Shown here: piece after piece, positions 1 through 5,749 of the stretch
How positions within the stretch are numbered: position 1 is the first letter of the stretch
How the letters are laid out: every line of letters starts with the position of its first letter
Origin: Pseudomonadota bacterium
Lineage (GTDB): Bacteria; Pseudomonadota; Alphaproteobacteria; Rhizobiales; Xanthobacteraceae
Direction: 5' to 3'
Assembly: GCA_023387555.1 (NCBI GenBank)
Contig: JAEWHY010000212.1
Coordinates: 1 to 7,569, forward strand
Length of the DNA: 7,569 nt
Notes under the pieces: model-generated
What the model was told of the DNA's origin: nothing
Database searches by the model: none
Seen by the model: only the letters and a program-made list of their open reading frames with translations
Position numbers and translations under genes: made by a program

Positions 1-371
1 CGGACCGCATCCTCGACCAGGCTGCGCTGGCCGACGACGTCGAGGCCGCCTTCGGTGGTCCGCTCGGCCCGACGCTCCGGAACGAGGCACGCCGCATGCG
101 GCTGCGTCCGCAAGGCGATCGCGATCATGTCGTCGGTCGCGGCCATCTCGAAGTTCAGCGGCCGGTCGATTTCGGCCTTCAGCCTTGCAATGTCATCATC
201 GCGGATATGGCGACGATCCTCGCGCAAATGTGCGGTGATCCCGTCCGCGCCCGCGGCCACCGCCAGCTTCGCCGCGCGCACCGGGTCCGGATGCCGGCCG
301 CCCCGCGCGTTCCGAATGGTGGCGACGTGGTCGATGTTCACCCCGAGCCTGAGATGCCGTGCCTGTGCCAA
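1..371 (-). CDS. pdxJ: Pyridoxine 5'-phosphate synthase PdxJ, N-terminal half (cut by left window edge)
   Basis: PdxJ condenses 1-deoxy-D-xylulose 5-phosphate with 3-amino-2-oxopropyl phosphate to make pyridoxine 5'-phosphate, the last ring-forming step of DXP-dependent vitamin B6 synthesis in the cytosol. About 123 residues are visible, roughly half of the usual 240-250. Family signatures are clear: LRLGVNIDHVATIRNARGG near the start, then GADGITAHLREDRRHI, and LVPERRAERTTEGGLDVVGQ at the end of the visible part. The start is inferred as TTG at 371-369. A TAG stop lies seven codons upstream (390-392), and the only later candidate, a GTG, would cut into the conserved LGVNIDH strand. No strong ribosome binding site is seen before the TTG. 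The gene follows rsh on the same strand with a 94-base gap and could share its transcript. Identity is near certain; the start is less so. Confidence 0.95.
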   Translation of the reverse strand, partial: MAQARHLRLGVNIDHVATIRNARGGRHPDPVRAAKLAVAAGADGITAHLREDRRHIRDDDIARLKAEIDRPLNFEMAATDDMIAIALRTQPHAACLVPERRAERTTEGGLDVVGQRSLVEDAV

Positions 372-430
372 GTTCGATGTGTCCCGGTTCTATCAACTGT
401 ATCCCAAGCCGTCCGCGATCTTTCAAGCGC

Positions 431-457
431 CGCCGGGCGGATAGCCGCCAGCCGGCG
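431..457 (-). other. GC-rich stem-loop between rsh and pdxJ
   Basis: Nine bases after the rsh stop there is a bulged hairpin: CGCCGG GCGG (431-440), loop ATAG (441-444), CCGC (445-448), a 3-base bulge CAG, then CCGGCG (452-457). It gives ten GC pairs but no T-tract on the minus strand, so it is not a convincing intrinsic terminator. It could slow 3' exonuclease decay of the rsh message or partly attenuate readthrough into pdxJ. The role is inferred only. Confidence 0.4.
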
Positions 458-465
458 TTGCGCGC

Positions 466-2793
466 TCAACCGTTGACGCGCGAGACGCGCGCGACCACCG
501 GCTTCGCCCGCAATTGCGCGATGATCGCGGTCAGATGCTTCAGATCGTAGACCTCGAGATCGATGGTCAGGGTGGTGAAATCGGGTGACTGGCGCGCCAT
601 GTTCACGTTGTCGATATTGCCGTCATTCTCGGCGATCACCTGGGCAAGCTGGGCGAGCGTGCCGGGTTCGTTGACCGATTCCACGACGATCCGGGCCGGG
701 AAGCGCTGCGGCTCGCGCTCGTCGACGTCCCAGCGCAGGTCGAGCCATTGTTCGGGCCGGTCCTCGAATTCCTGCAGGGACGGCGACTGGATCGGATAGA
801 TCGTGATCCCCTCGCCCGGCGCCAGAATGCCGACGATCCGGTCGCCCGGCACCGCGCCGCCATTGGGGGCGAACCGCACCGGCAGATCGCTGTTGATGCC
901 GCGCACCGGAATGGCGCCAGCGGCCTCGGCCGCCGGGACCTTGGCCTTCACCGCTTTCGAACCGCGAAGCCCCAACCAGGTCCCGTCGCCCTTGGGCGTA
1001 GTGAGGGTTGCCCGTTCCTCGCGGTAATCCGGATACATCGCGCGGGCGACGTCCGAGGCCTTCATCTCGCCACGTCCGACCGCCGCCATCACCTCTTCGA
1101 TCGACGAGCGCGCGAGCCTCGGCAATGTGCCAAGCAGCTTCTCGTCGGAATAATCCTTCTTCGCGCGATGAAACAATCGCTCGACGATGCGGCGGCCAAG
1201 CCCGGCGTACTGATCGCGAACGGCGACGCGGGTGGCGCGCCGGATCGCGGCGCGCGCCTTGCCGGTGACCACGATCGATTCCCACGCCGCCGGCGGCGCC
1301 TTCTGCGCCTTCGAGGTCATGATCTCGACCTCGTCGCCGTTCTGCAGTTCGGACGCCAGCGGCGCGATCTTGCCGTTGATCTTGGCGCCGACCGCCATGT
1401 TGCCGACATCGGTATGGACCGCATAGGCGAAATCGATCGGCGTGGCGTGCCGCGGCAACGCGATCAGCTTGCCCTTGGGCGTGAAGCAGAACACCTGATC
1501 GTGAAACAATTCGAGCTTGGTGTGTTCAAGGAATTCTTCCGAATTGGAGCCTTCCGAGAGCAGCTCGATGGTCCGCCGCAGCCACGCATATGCGTTGGAC
1601 TCGCGCGACAGCATTTCGGACGGCGAGCCGGTCGCATCCTTGTAGAGGGCATGCGCCGCAATACCGTATTCGGCGATGTCGTCCATCTCCTGCGTGCGCA
1701 CCTGCAGTTCGACGCGCTGCTTGCCGGGGCCGATCACCGTGGTGTGGATCGAGCGATAGTCGTTCTGCTTGGGCGTCGAGATGTAATCCTTAAAGCGTCC
1801 CGGCACCACTGGCCATGTGGTGTGGACCACGCCGACTGCCTGATAGCATTCGGCGACCGTGCTCACGATCAGACGGAACGCAAAGATGTCCGATAACTGC
1901 TCAAAGCCGACCGATTTGCGTTCCATCTTGCGCCAGATCGAATAGGCGCGTTTCTGCCGTCCCCTCACCTTGGCCGCGATTCCGCGATCCGCCAGCTTGC
2001 GCGTCAGCTGCTGCTCGATGTCGATGATCAGGTCCTTGTTGCGCAGGCCAAGCGTCAGCAACCGCTCGGTGACGACCATATAGGCGTCGGGATACAGCTC
2101 TCGGAAGGACAGGTCCTCGAGTTCTTCGCGCATCTCCTGCATGCCCATGCGGCCGGCGAGCGGTGCATAGATGTCGAGCGTCTCCTCCGCCATTCGGCGG
2201 CGCGTCTCGACCGGCACATGATGCAAGGTGCGCATGTTGTGCAGACGGTCGGCGAGCTTGACCAGCAGAACGCGAACGTCGTCGGCGATCGCCAGCAGCA
2301 GCTTGCGAAGATTTTCTGCCTGCTTCGCTTCCTTCGTGACGAGATCGAGCTTCTTCAGCTTGGTCAGTCCCTCGACCAGGACGCCGATCTCATGACCGAA
2401 CAATTCGTCGATTTCGGCACGTGTCGCCGGCGTATCCTCGATGGTGTCATGCAGGAGCGCCGCCGCAATCGTCGCGTCATCGAGCTTGAGGTCGGTCAGG
2501 ATGGCCGCGACTTCGAGCGGATGTGAGAAATACGGGTCGCCCGAGGCCCGCTTCTGCTCGCCATGCGCCTTCATGGCATAGACATAAGCGCGGTTGAGCA
2601 GCGCCTCGTCGGTATCGGGATTGTAGCGCCGCACCCGCTCGACCAGTTCGTACTGCCGCATCATCTGCGGCTTGGCCGCGGCTTTGGCCTTCTCATGACG
2701 TTCGGCAGGCCGGTCGGCCCCTGGCAGTTCCATCGGCGCCCGCGTCCGCGACTGGTTCTGCATCCGGGGCAATTGTGGGTTCGACCGCGACAT
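466..2793 (-). CDS. rsh: Bifunctional (p)ppGpp synthetase/hydrolase Rsh (RelA/SpoT family)
   Basis: Makes (p)ppGpp from ATP and GTP/GDP and hydrolyses it, setting the stringent response. The protein has 775 residues from the chosen start. The HD hydrolase domain is intact: H91, H115-D116, E119 in HDTIED, D182 and N186 in LADRLHN, with the spacing of the Streptococcus Rel enzyme. The synthetase domain follows (about 278-380): GRQKRAYSIWRKM, D302 in the LSDIFAFR strand, ISTPKQNDYRSIHTT, and E362 in ELQVRTQEMD. A TGS domain (about 430-492) and a C-terminal ACT domain (about 698-773) complete the long-RSH layout, so both activities are predicted. The CC pair of the SpoT-type C-terminal region is absent (APNGGAVPGDRI instead). 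Start: ATG 2793 has GGAG six bases upstream. Alternatives are an upstream TTG at 2838 (790 aa) and ATG ATG at 2664/2661, where conservation with Brucella-type Rsh (MMRQYELVERV) begins. It lies downstream of rpoZ, beyond a terminator. Confidence 0.97.
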   Translation of the reverse strand: MSRSNPQLPRMQNQSRTRAPMELPGADRPAERHEKAKAAAKPQMMRQYELVERVRRYNPDTDEALLNRAYVYAMKAHGEQKRASGDPYFSHPLEVAAILTDLKLDDATIAAALLHDTIEDTPATRAEIDELFGHEIGVLVEGLTKLKKLDLVTKEAKQAENLRKLLLAIADDVRVLLVKLADRLHNMRTLHHVPVETRRRMAEETLDIYAPLAGRMGMQEMREELEDLSFRELYPDAYMVVTERLLTLGLRNKDLIIDIEQQLTRKLADRGIAAKVRGRQKRAYSIWRKMERKSVGFEQLSDIFAFRLIVSTVAECYQAVGVVHTTWPVVPGRFKDYISTPKQNDYRSIHTTVIGPGKQRVELQVRTQEMDDIAEYGIAAHALYKDATGSPSEMLSRESNAYAWLRRTIELLSEGSNSEEFLEHTKLELFHDQVFCFTPKGKLIALPRHATPIDFAYAVHTDVGNMAVGAKINGKIAPLASELQNGDEVEIMTSKAQKAPPAAWESIVVTGKARAAIRRATRVAVRDQYAGLGRRIVERLFHRAKKDYSDEKLLGTLPRLARSSIEEVMAAVGRGEMKASDVARAMYPDYREERATLTTPKGDGTWLGLRGSKAVKAKVPAAEAAGAIPVRGINSDLPVRFAPNGGAVPGDRIVGILAPGEGITIYPIQSPSLQEFEDRPEQWLDLRWDVDEREPQRFPARIVVESVNEPGTLAQLAQVIAENDGNIDNVNMARQSPDFTTLTIDLEVYDLKHLTAIIAQLRAKPVVARVSRVNG

Positions 2794-3044
2794 TATCCAC
2801 TCCGGCCGGTGGCGCCGGCCCTCGCGCGGCTCATCCAACGTTTCCGTTCGATGGCTGCCCGTTAACCGGGAGCCCCGTCGAAAGAGACGTCAAATCCAGA
2901 CCGCGCAGAAATTTGCATTGCAGATGCCCTGTTGTTTCGACGCCTGCACGAGCGCTTGCTGCTAGCCGCACCGACGTCACAACCGGACACCAGCGAAGCA
3001 TATCACGGTGCTTTGCCGCACCTGCAAGTGCAGACGACGATCCC
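2794..3044 (-). other. rsh upstream region (251 bases, no gene seen)
   Basis: This gap between the rpoZ terminator and rsh must hold the rsh promoter if the terminator is efficient. On the minus strand a TTGACG hexamer lies within 2884-2895, inside the 12-mer ATTTGACGTCTC, and could be a -35 element. No good -10 is found at 16-18 bases, so I do not call a promoter. Reading frames here are short, lack recognisable protein character and are not reported. A structured leader is possible but not shown. Confidence 0.35.
2800..2803 (-). promoter_or_regulatory. Shine-Dalgarno GGAG deciding the rsh start
   Basis: On the minus strand GGAG sits six bases before ATG 2793. The later ATGs at 2763, 2733 and 2664/2661 have no comparable site at a proper distance, and the upstream TTG (2838) has only a weak GGAAA. 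This favours 2793 as the rsh start. Confidence 0.5.
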
Positions 3045-3074
3045 AAAGCAAAAAGGCCCGGCGCGAGCCGGGCC
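3045..3074 (-). terminator. Intrinsic terminator of rpoZ
   Basis: Read on the minus strand: GGCCCGGC (3074-3067), loop TCGC, GCCGGGCC (3062-3055), immediately followed by TTTTTGCTTT (3054-3045). An eight-pair, all-GC perfect stem with a 4-base loop and a T-run is a classic rho-independent terminator. It begins 30 bases after the rpoZ stop and should insulate rsh from rpoZ transcription. A second perfect 6-bp stem (CGAGCC 3079-3084 / GGCTCG 3093-3098) lies between it and the stop codon. Confidence 0.88.
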
Positions 3075-3104
3075 CTGTCGAGCCTCTGCGACGGCTCGTG
3101 ATCG

Positions 3105-3491
3105 TTATTCTTCTTCCTCGGGCTGCGCCTCTGGAGGCGTAAGTCCTTCGAGGCCCTTCAGCAGCTCTTCCTCACTCATGTGCTCCATGGCGACGTCGGT
3201 GTCGTCGGCATCGACCGAGCCGGACGTGCCGATCAGCGGAGCCTCGGGCTCGGGCTCGTCGACTTCGACATACTTCTGCAGCGAGTGAATCAGATCTTCC
3301 TTCAGATCGCCGGGCGAGATCGTCGTCTCGGCAATCTCGCGCAGGGCCACCACCGGATTCTTGTCGTTGTCGCGATCGACGGTGATCTGGGAGCCGGACG
3401 ACACCATCCGCGCGCGATGGCTCGCGAGCAGCACGAGCTCGAAACGATTTTCAACCTTGTCGATGCAGTCTTCAACGGTGACACGGGCCAT
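3105..3491 (-). CDS. rpoZ: DNA-directed RNA polymerase omega subunit
   Basis: Omega wraps the C-terminal part of beta-prime, helps assemble and stabilise RNA polymerase, and in E. coli forms part of ppGpp site 1. The protein has 128 residues. The N-terminal 60 residues carry the family core: MARVTVEDCIDKVENRFELV, then LLASHRAR and NPVVALREIA. The first residues MARV match those that contact ppGpp in E. coli omega. The C-terminal half (about 75-128) is acidic and low in complexity, ending in QPEEEE, which is usual for the roughly 130-residue alphaproteobacterial form (E. coli omega is 91). The ATG at 3491 is fixed by the conserved MARVTVED start and by AGGAG ten bases upstream. An in-frame upstream extension to 3644 has no omega-like sequence and is rejected. 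It is transcribed alone up to the terminator at 3045-3074 and diverges from the NYN gene. Confidence 0.96.
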   Translation of the reverse strand: MARVTVEDCIDKVENRFELVLLASHRARMVSSGSQITVDRDNDKNPVVALREIAETTISPGDLKEDLIHSLQKYVEVDEPEPEAPLIGTSGSVDADDTDVAMEHMSEEELLKGLEGLTPPEAQPEEEE

Positions 3492-3857
3492 GGGCTTGTC
3501 ACTCCTGTAACGGGATTTCGACTGGGATTTCTGCGCGTTGGTAGCCGCAGACCTTCGAAATCGCAAGAAATAAATTAGGCTTGAGTACGGGACGCTTTTC
3601 GCTTGGCCGACTTGCCCAACGCTGATAACGACCGCGCGGAACAACGGCCCCCTCTTGTGTATTGATCGAGATCGTCAAGTTTCGTGCTTTGAGACGTCAA
3701 ATTTTGCCGAATTCTGGACCGTTTTCTCACACTCCTGGCGGGCTGGCCGAATAGCGGAAGCTTGCCGATCGAGATCGGTGCGCGTCGCAAGACCCGTGTC
3801 ACCGCAAAACCATGGCTGGACGCAGCCATCCGGCAACAACAAGGACAAGACCTGGTA
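3492..3857. other. Divergent intergenic region rpoZ / NYN (366 bases)
   Basis: Two genes diverge from here, so it should carry the rpoZ promoter (minus) and the NYN-UDG promoter (plus). It is more AT-rich near 3565-3580 and 3690-3705. Two TTGACG hexamers are readable on the minus strand, one of them inside the 12-mer GAGACGTCAAAT (plus strand, 3691-3702) that also occurs upstream of rsh (2884-2895). A short near-palindrome CCGATC GA GATCGG lies at 3765-3778. No -35/-10 pair with proper spacing is good enough to call. No gene, tRNA or small RNA is recognised. Confidence 0.4.
3502..3506 (-). promoter_or_regulatory. Ribosome binding site of rpoZ (AGGAG)
   Basis: AGGAG on the minus strand lies ten bases before ATG 3491. 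It supports this start over the longer in-frame extension. Confidence 0.65.
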
Positions 3858-4505
3858 ATGGGATCGAACCTCGAAAAAACTGCGCTCTTTATTGATGGCG
3901 CCAACCTTTATGCGACGGCGAAGTCATTAGGCTTCGATATCGACTATAAGCGCCTGCTTCGTGAGTTTCAGTCCCGCGGCTATCTCTTGCGTGCGTTCTA
4001 TTATACCGCTGTGATCGAGGATCAGGAATATTCGTCGATTCGTCCTCTGATCGACTGGCTGGACTACAATGGCTATACCGTCGTCACCAAGGCGACCAAG
4101 GAATTCGTCGACCAGACCGGGCGCCGCAAGGTCAAGGGCAATATGGACATCGAGCTTGCGGTCGATGCCATGGAGCTCGCCGGCCATATCGACCACATGG
4201 TGCTGTTCTCGGGCGATGGAGATTTCCGTTGCCTGATCGAGGCCATGCAGCGCCGCGGCGTTCGCGTCACGGTCGTCTCCACCATGTCCTCCCAACCGCC
4301 CATGGTGGCCGACGAACTTCGCCGGCAGGCGGACGAGTTCATCGACATCATCAGCCTGCAGGGCAAGATCGGGCGCGACCCGACCGAGCGCCCGGCGCGG
4401 GAGCCACGCGAGCAACGCGAGCCGCGTCAGCACACCCCGCAATTTTTGCAGCGGCCGACGCAACGCGCGAATATCGGCCCTGATGACGACGACTTCGAGG
4501 ACTGA
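3858..4505 (+). CDS. NYN domain protein, LabA/DUF88-like predicted nuclease
   Basis: NYN domains are PIN-like metal-dependent nuclease folds, and several characterised members act on RNA. LabA/DUF88-type bacterial proteins mostly have no known substrate. The protein has 215 residues. The NYN domain spans about 7-165 with the expected acidic cluster: D13 and N16 in ALFIDGANLY, D97 and D103 in KVKGNMDIELAVDAM, and D120 and D122 in LFSGDGDF. The order and motifs suggest an active metal site. Residues about 172-205 form a charged, Arg/Glu/Pro/Gln-rich, probably disordered linker, and the protein ends in the acidic tail DDDDFED. ATG 3858 is chosen because homology begins about seven residues later and AAGGA lies 12 bases upstream. 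An in-frame extension to 3762 lacks NYN character. The last 23 bases overlap the glycosylase gene. Fold assignment is secure; cellular role is unknown. Confidence 0.9.
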   Translation: MGSNLEKTALFIDGANLYATAKSLGFDIDYKRLLREFQSRGYLLRAFYYTAVIEDQEYSSIRPLIDWLDYNGYTVVTKATKEFVDQTGRRKVKGNMDIELAVDAMELAGHIDHMVLFSGDGDFRCLIEAMQRRGVRVTVVSTMSSQPPMVADELRRQADEFIDIISLQGKIGRDPTERPAREPREQREPRQHTPQFLQRPTQRANIGPDDDDFED

Positions 4506-5160
4506 GAATCCAGCCTTCATCCGGGACAGCGGCAAGCCGGGGCGTGACTGCCCCCATTGCCCGCGTCTGGTTGCATTCCGCGAGCAATGGCGCGCGCGCG
4601 AGCCGGGCTGGTTCAACGCGCCTGTCGACTCGTTCGGGCCTGCCACCGCGCGATTGCTGATCGTTGGATTGGCGCCCGGCCTGCAGGGCGCGAACCGGAC
4701 AGGACGGCCCTTCACCGGCGATTACGCGGGCGATCTGCTTTACGGAACGCTCACGGAATTCGGCTTCGCAAAAGGTAGGTTCAATGCACGCGTCGACGAC
4801 TCCCTGAAGCTCGTCGATGCGCGCGTGACCAACGCGGTGCGCTGCGTCCCGCCGGAAAACAAGCCGACACCCGCCGAGATTCAGATCTGCCGGTCGTTCC
4901 TCGAAACAACGATTGGTGAGATGAAGCAGCTGCGCGCGATCGTTGCGCTCGGCCGCATCGCGCATGATGCGACGGTCACAGCACTCGGCATGCGCAAGTC
5001 TGCCGTGAAATTCGGTCATGGTGCGCGTTGTGCGATCGGACGCATTACGCTTTTCGACAGCTATCACTGCTCGCGTTACAACACGAATACCGGCGTGCTG
5101 ACACCGCAGATGTTTCGTTCGGTGTTCGCGGCGGTGCGCGATCTCATCGACGCAGGATGA
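4483..5160 (+). CDS. Uracil-DNA glycosylase, family 5 (UDGb-type, Fe-S)
   Basis: Removes uracil, and in this family often other deaminated bases such as hypoxanthine, from DNA to start base-excision repair. The protein has 225 residues. Four cysteines in the expected arrangement for a [4Fe-4S] cluster are present: C23-x2-C26 in DCPHCPRL, C121 in NAVRCVPPENK, and C136. Motif 1 is GLAPGLQGANRTGRPFTGDY (62-81). The long GANRTGRPFTGD version marks UDGb rather than family 4. The second active-site motif is YHCSRYNTNTGVLTPQMF (194-211) with H195 and N200. The ATG at 4483 is the only plausible start: no other Met codon occurs before residue 146, well past the cluster cysteines and motif 1. It lies inside the end of the NYN gene with no clear Shine-Dalgarno, so translation is probably coupled. 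Family 4 is the main alternative and is less likely. Confidence 0.93.
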   Translation: MTTTSRTENPAFIRDSGKPGRDCPHCPRLVAFREQWRAREPGWFNAPVDSFGPATARLLIVGLAPGLQGANRTGRPFTGDYAGDLLYGTLTEFGFAKGRFNARVDDSLKLVDARVTNAVRCVPPENKPTPAEIQICRSFLETTIGEMKQLRAIVALGRIAHDATVTALGMRKSAVKFGHGARCAIGRITLFDSYHCSRYNTNTGVLTPQMFRSVFAAVRDLIDAG

Positions 5161-5169
5161 CATCGCTGA

Positions 5170-5194
5170 CGATGCACCTCTCTGAGGTGCATCG
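5170..5194. terminator. Perfect 11-bp hairpin between convergent genes, possible bidirectional terminator
   Basis: CGATGCACCTC (5170-5180), loop TCT, GAGGTGCATCG (5184-5194): eleven perfect pairs with a 3-base loop. It lies 9 bases after the glycosylase stop and 70 bases beyond the end of the convergent regulator gene. Neither side has a T-tract, so intrinsic termination would be weak. RNA 3'-end protection or a boundary role is equally possible. The structure is certain; the function is inferred. Confidence 0.5.
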
Positions 5195-5196
5195 AT

Positions 5197-5215
5197 ACAA
5201 GATTACAAGATTACA
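5197..5215. repeat. Short tandem repeat ACAAGATT x2
   Basis: Two exact adjacent copies of ACAAGATT (5197-5204, 5205-5212) are followed by a partial third copy, ACA. They come immediately after the hairpin, in a locally AT-rich stretch where the core genes give way to the regulator/integrase pair. This may be trivial slippage; no function is assigned. Confidence 0.6.
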
Positions 5216-5264
5216 TTGTCGAGTTGATTTACCGCTGCAAGCGAACGGGCGCGCTGAACCGCCG

Positions 5265-5585
5265 TCAGTCGCGCTCGCTCCGCTTGCGTCGTGGCTGAAC
5301 CAGAATCTTGAAGCCGCCTGACGGCACCATTTCGAACAAGATCCCCTCATCACGCAGAACGCCCTCGATCGCGACTGCTGTCGAACGTCGCACGTCGACA
5401 CCGGCCTGCTCCAATCGATTGATCGAGCGTTGCGTTACTCCCACGCGCTGTCCCAGTTCGGCCTGGCTCCAGCCCAGCAACGCGCGGGCAGCCCGGACCT
5501 TTGCAGCGAATTCGCGCCGTTCCTCGTTCATGGCCGCGATATTCGGCACTACAGAGAATCGTTTGCGCTGACTGTCCCCGATCAT
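5265..5585 (-). CDS. XRE-family helix-turn-helix transcriptional regulator
   Basis: A small DNA-binding regulator of 106 residues. The helix-turn-helix domain spans about 29-84: VRAARALLGWSQAELGQRVG, with the turn and recognition helix in GVTQRSINRLEQAG. It resembles short alphaproteobacterial XRE proteins in which a single HTH is followed by a hydrophobic strand segment (here EGILFEMVPSGGFKILV). The C-terminus is basic (PRRKRSERD). ATG 5585 is chosen because AGAGGGG lies just upstream. ATG 5531 (88 residues, MNEERREF) keeps the whole HTH and remains possible. An extension to 5654 looks non-coding. It diverges from the integrase across 164 bases that hold two operator-like sites, and this layout suggests it represses itself, the integrase, or both. 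The target is inferred from position only. Confidence 0.85.
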   Translation of the reverse strand: MIGDSQRKRFSVVPNIAAMNEERREFAAKVRAARALLGWSQAELGQRVGVTQRSINRLEQAGVDVRRSTAVAIEGVLRDEGILFEMVPSGGFKILVQPRRKRSERD

Positions 5586-5599
5586 CGCCCCTCTTCGTG

Positions 5600-5620
5600 A
5601 ATGTCGCTTCTTGTGACACA
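5600..5620. promoter_or_regulatory. Operator-like site 1
   Basis: AATGTCG (5600-5606), 7-base spacer CTTCTTG, TGACACA (5614-5620): an imperfect inverted repeat with the same spacing as site 2. It starts 15 bases upstream of the regulator's ATG, overlapping its 5' leader or promoter. It also contains the overlapping perfect palindrome TTGTG-A-CACAA (5611-5621). It is probably an autoregulatory operator of the XRE protein; an integrase arm site is the alternative. Confidence 0.5.
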
Positions 5621-5654
5621 AGAGTCTGGTTTCTGGACGCGCGTTTCGTCGCAC

Positions 5655-5670
5655 ACGACATAGTTGTCGT
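5655..5670. promoter_or_regulatory. Central palindrome in the regulator/integrase divergent region
   Basis: ACGACA (5655-5660), TAGT, TGTCGT (5665-5670): a perfect 6-bp inverted repeat midway between the two operator-like sites. Its arms use a TGTCG core like the half-sites of site 1 but point the other way. It could be a further protein-binding site or coincidence. Confidence 0.35.
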
Positions 5671-5707
5671 CAGAAATATCCTTTAAGTACCAAGAGCTTG
5701 ACGGGGT

Positions 5708-5728
5708 AATGTCATCTGTTGTGACATT
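5708..5728. promoter_or_regulatory. Operator-like site 2, upstream of integrase
   Basis: AATGTCA (5708-5714), spacer TCTGTTG, TGACATT (5722-5728): a perfect 7-bp inverted repeat. It lies 21 bases before the integrase ATG. A possible -35 hexamer TTGACG (5698-5703) sits just upstream, and a -10 at 16-18 bases from it would fall inside this palindrome, so bound repressor would block transcription. The -10 itself is poor. The shared spacer length and TTGTGACA core link it to site 1. Confidence 0.6.
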
Positions 5729-5749
5729 CGCTTCGTCAAAGTTCTGTTT

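Noticed and set aside
748..1896. 382-codon open frame on the plus strand
   Set aside because: Antisense to the Rsh catalytic, TGS and C-terminal regions; Arg/His-rich composition typical of a mirror frame.
3492..3644. Upstream in-frame extension of rpoZ
   Set aside because: Omega proteins begin at MARVTVED, and AGGAG precedes that ATG.
3730..3840. Possible tRNA or structured RNA upstream of the NYN gene
   Set aside because: A GC-rich near-palindrome is present, but no cloverleaf, T-loop or anticodon arm can be built.
3762..3857. Upstream in-frame extension of the NYN gene
   Set aside because: The 32 extra residues lack NYN character; the ATG at 3858 places the first strand where the family expects it.
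3927..5163. Two long minus-strand open frames (262 and 270 codons) opposite NYN and UDG
   Set aside because: Both mirror well-supported genes and show no family motif.
5698..5726. Sigma-70 promoter for the integrase with -35 TTGACG
   Set aside because: The -35 is good but no acceptable -10 lies at 16-18 bases, so it is mentioned only as a possibility with operator-like site 2.
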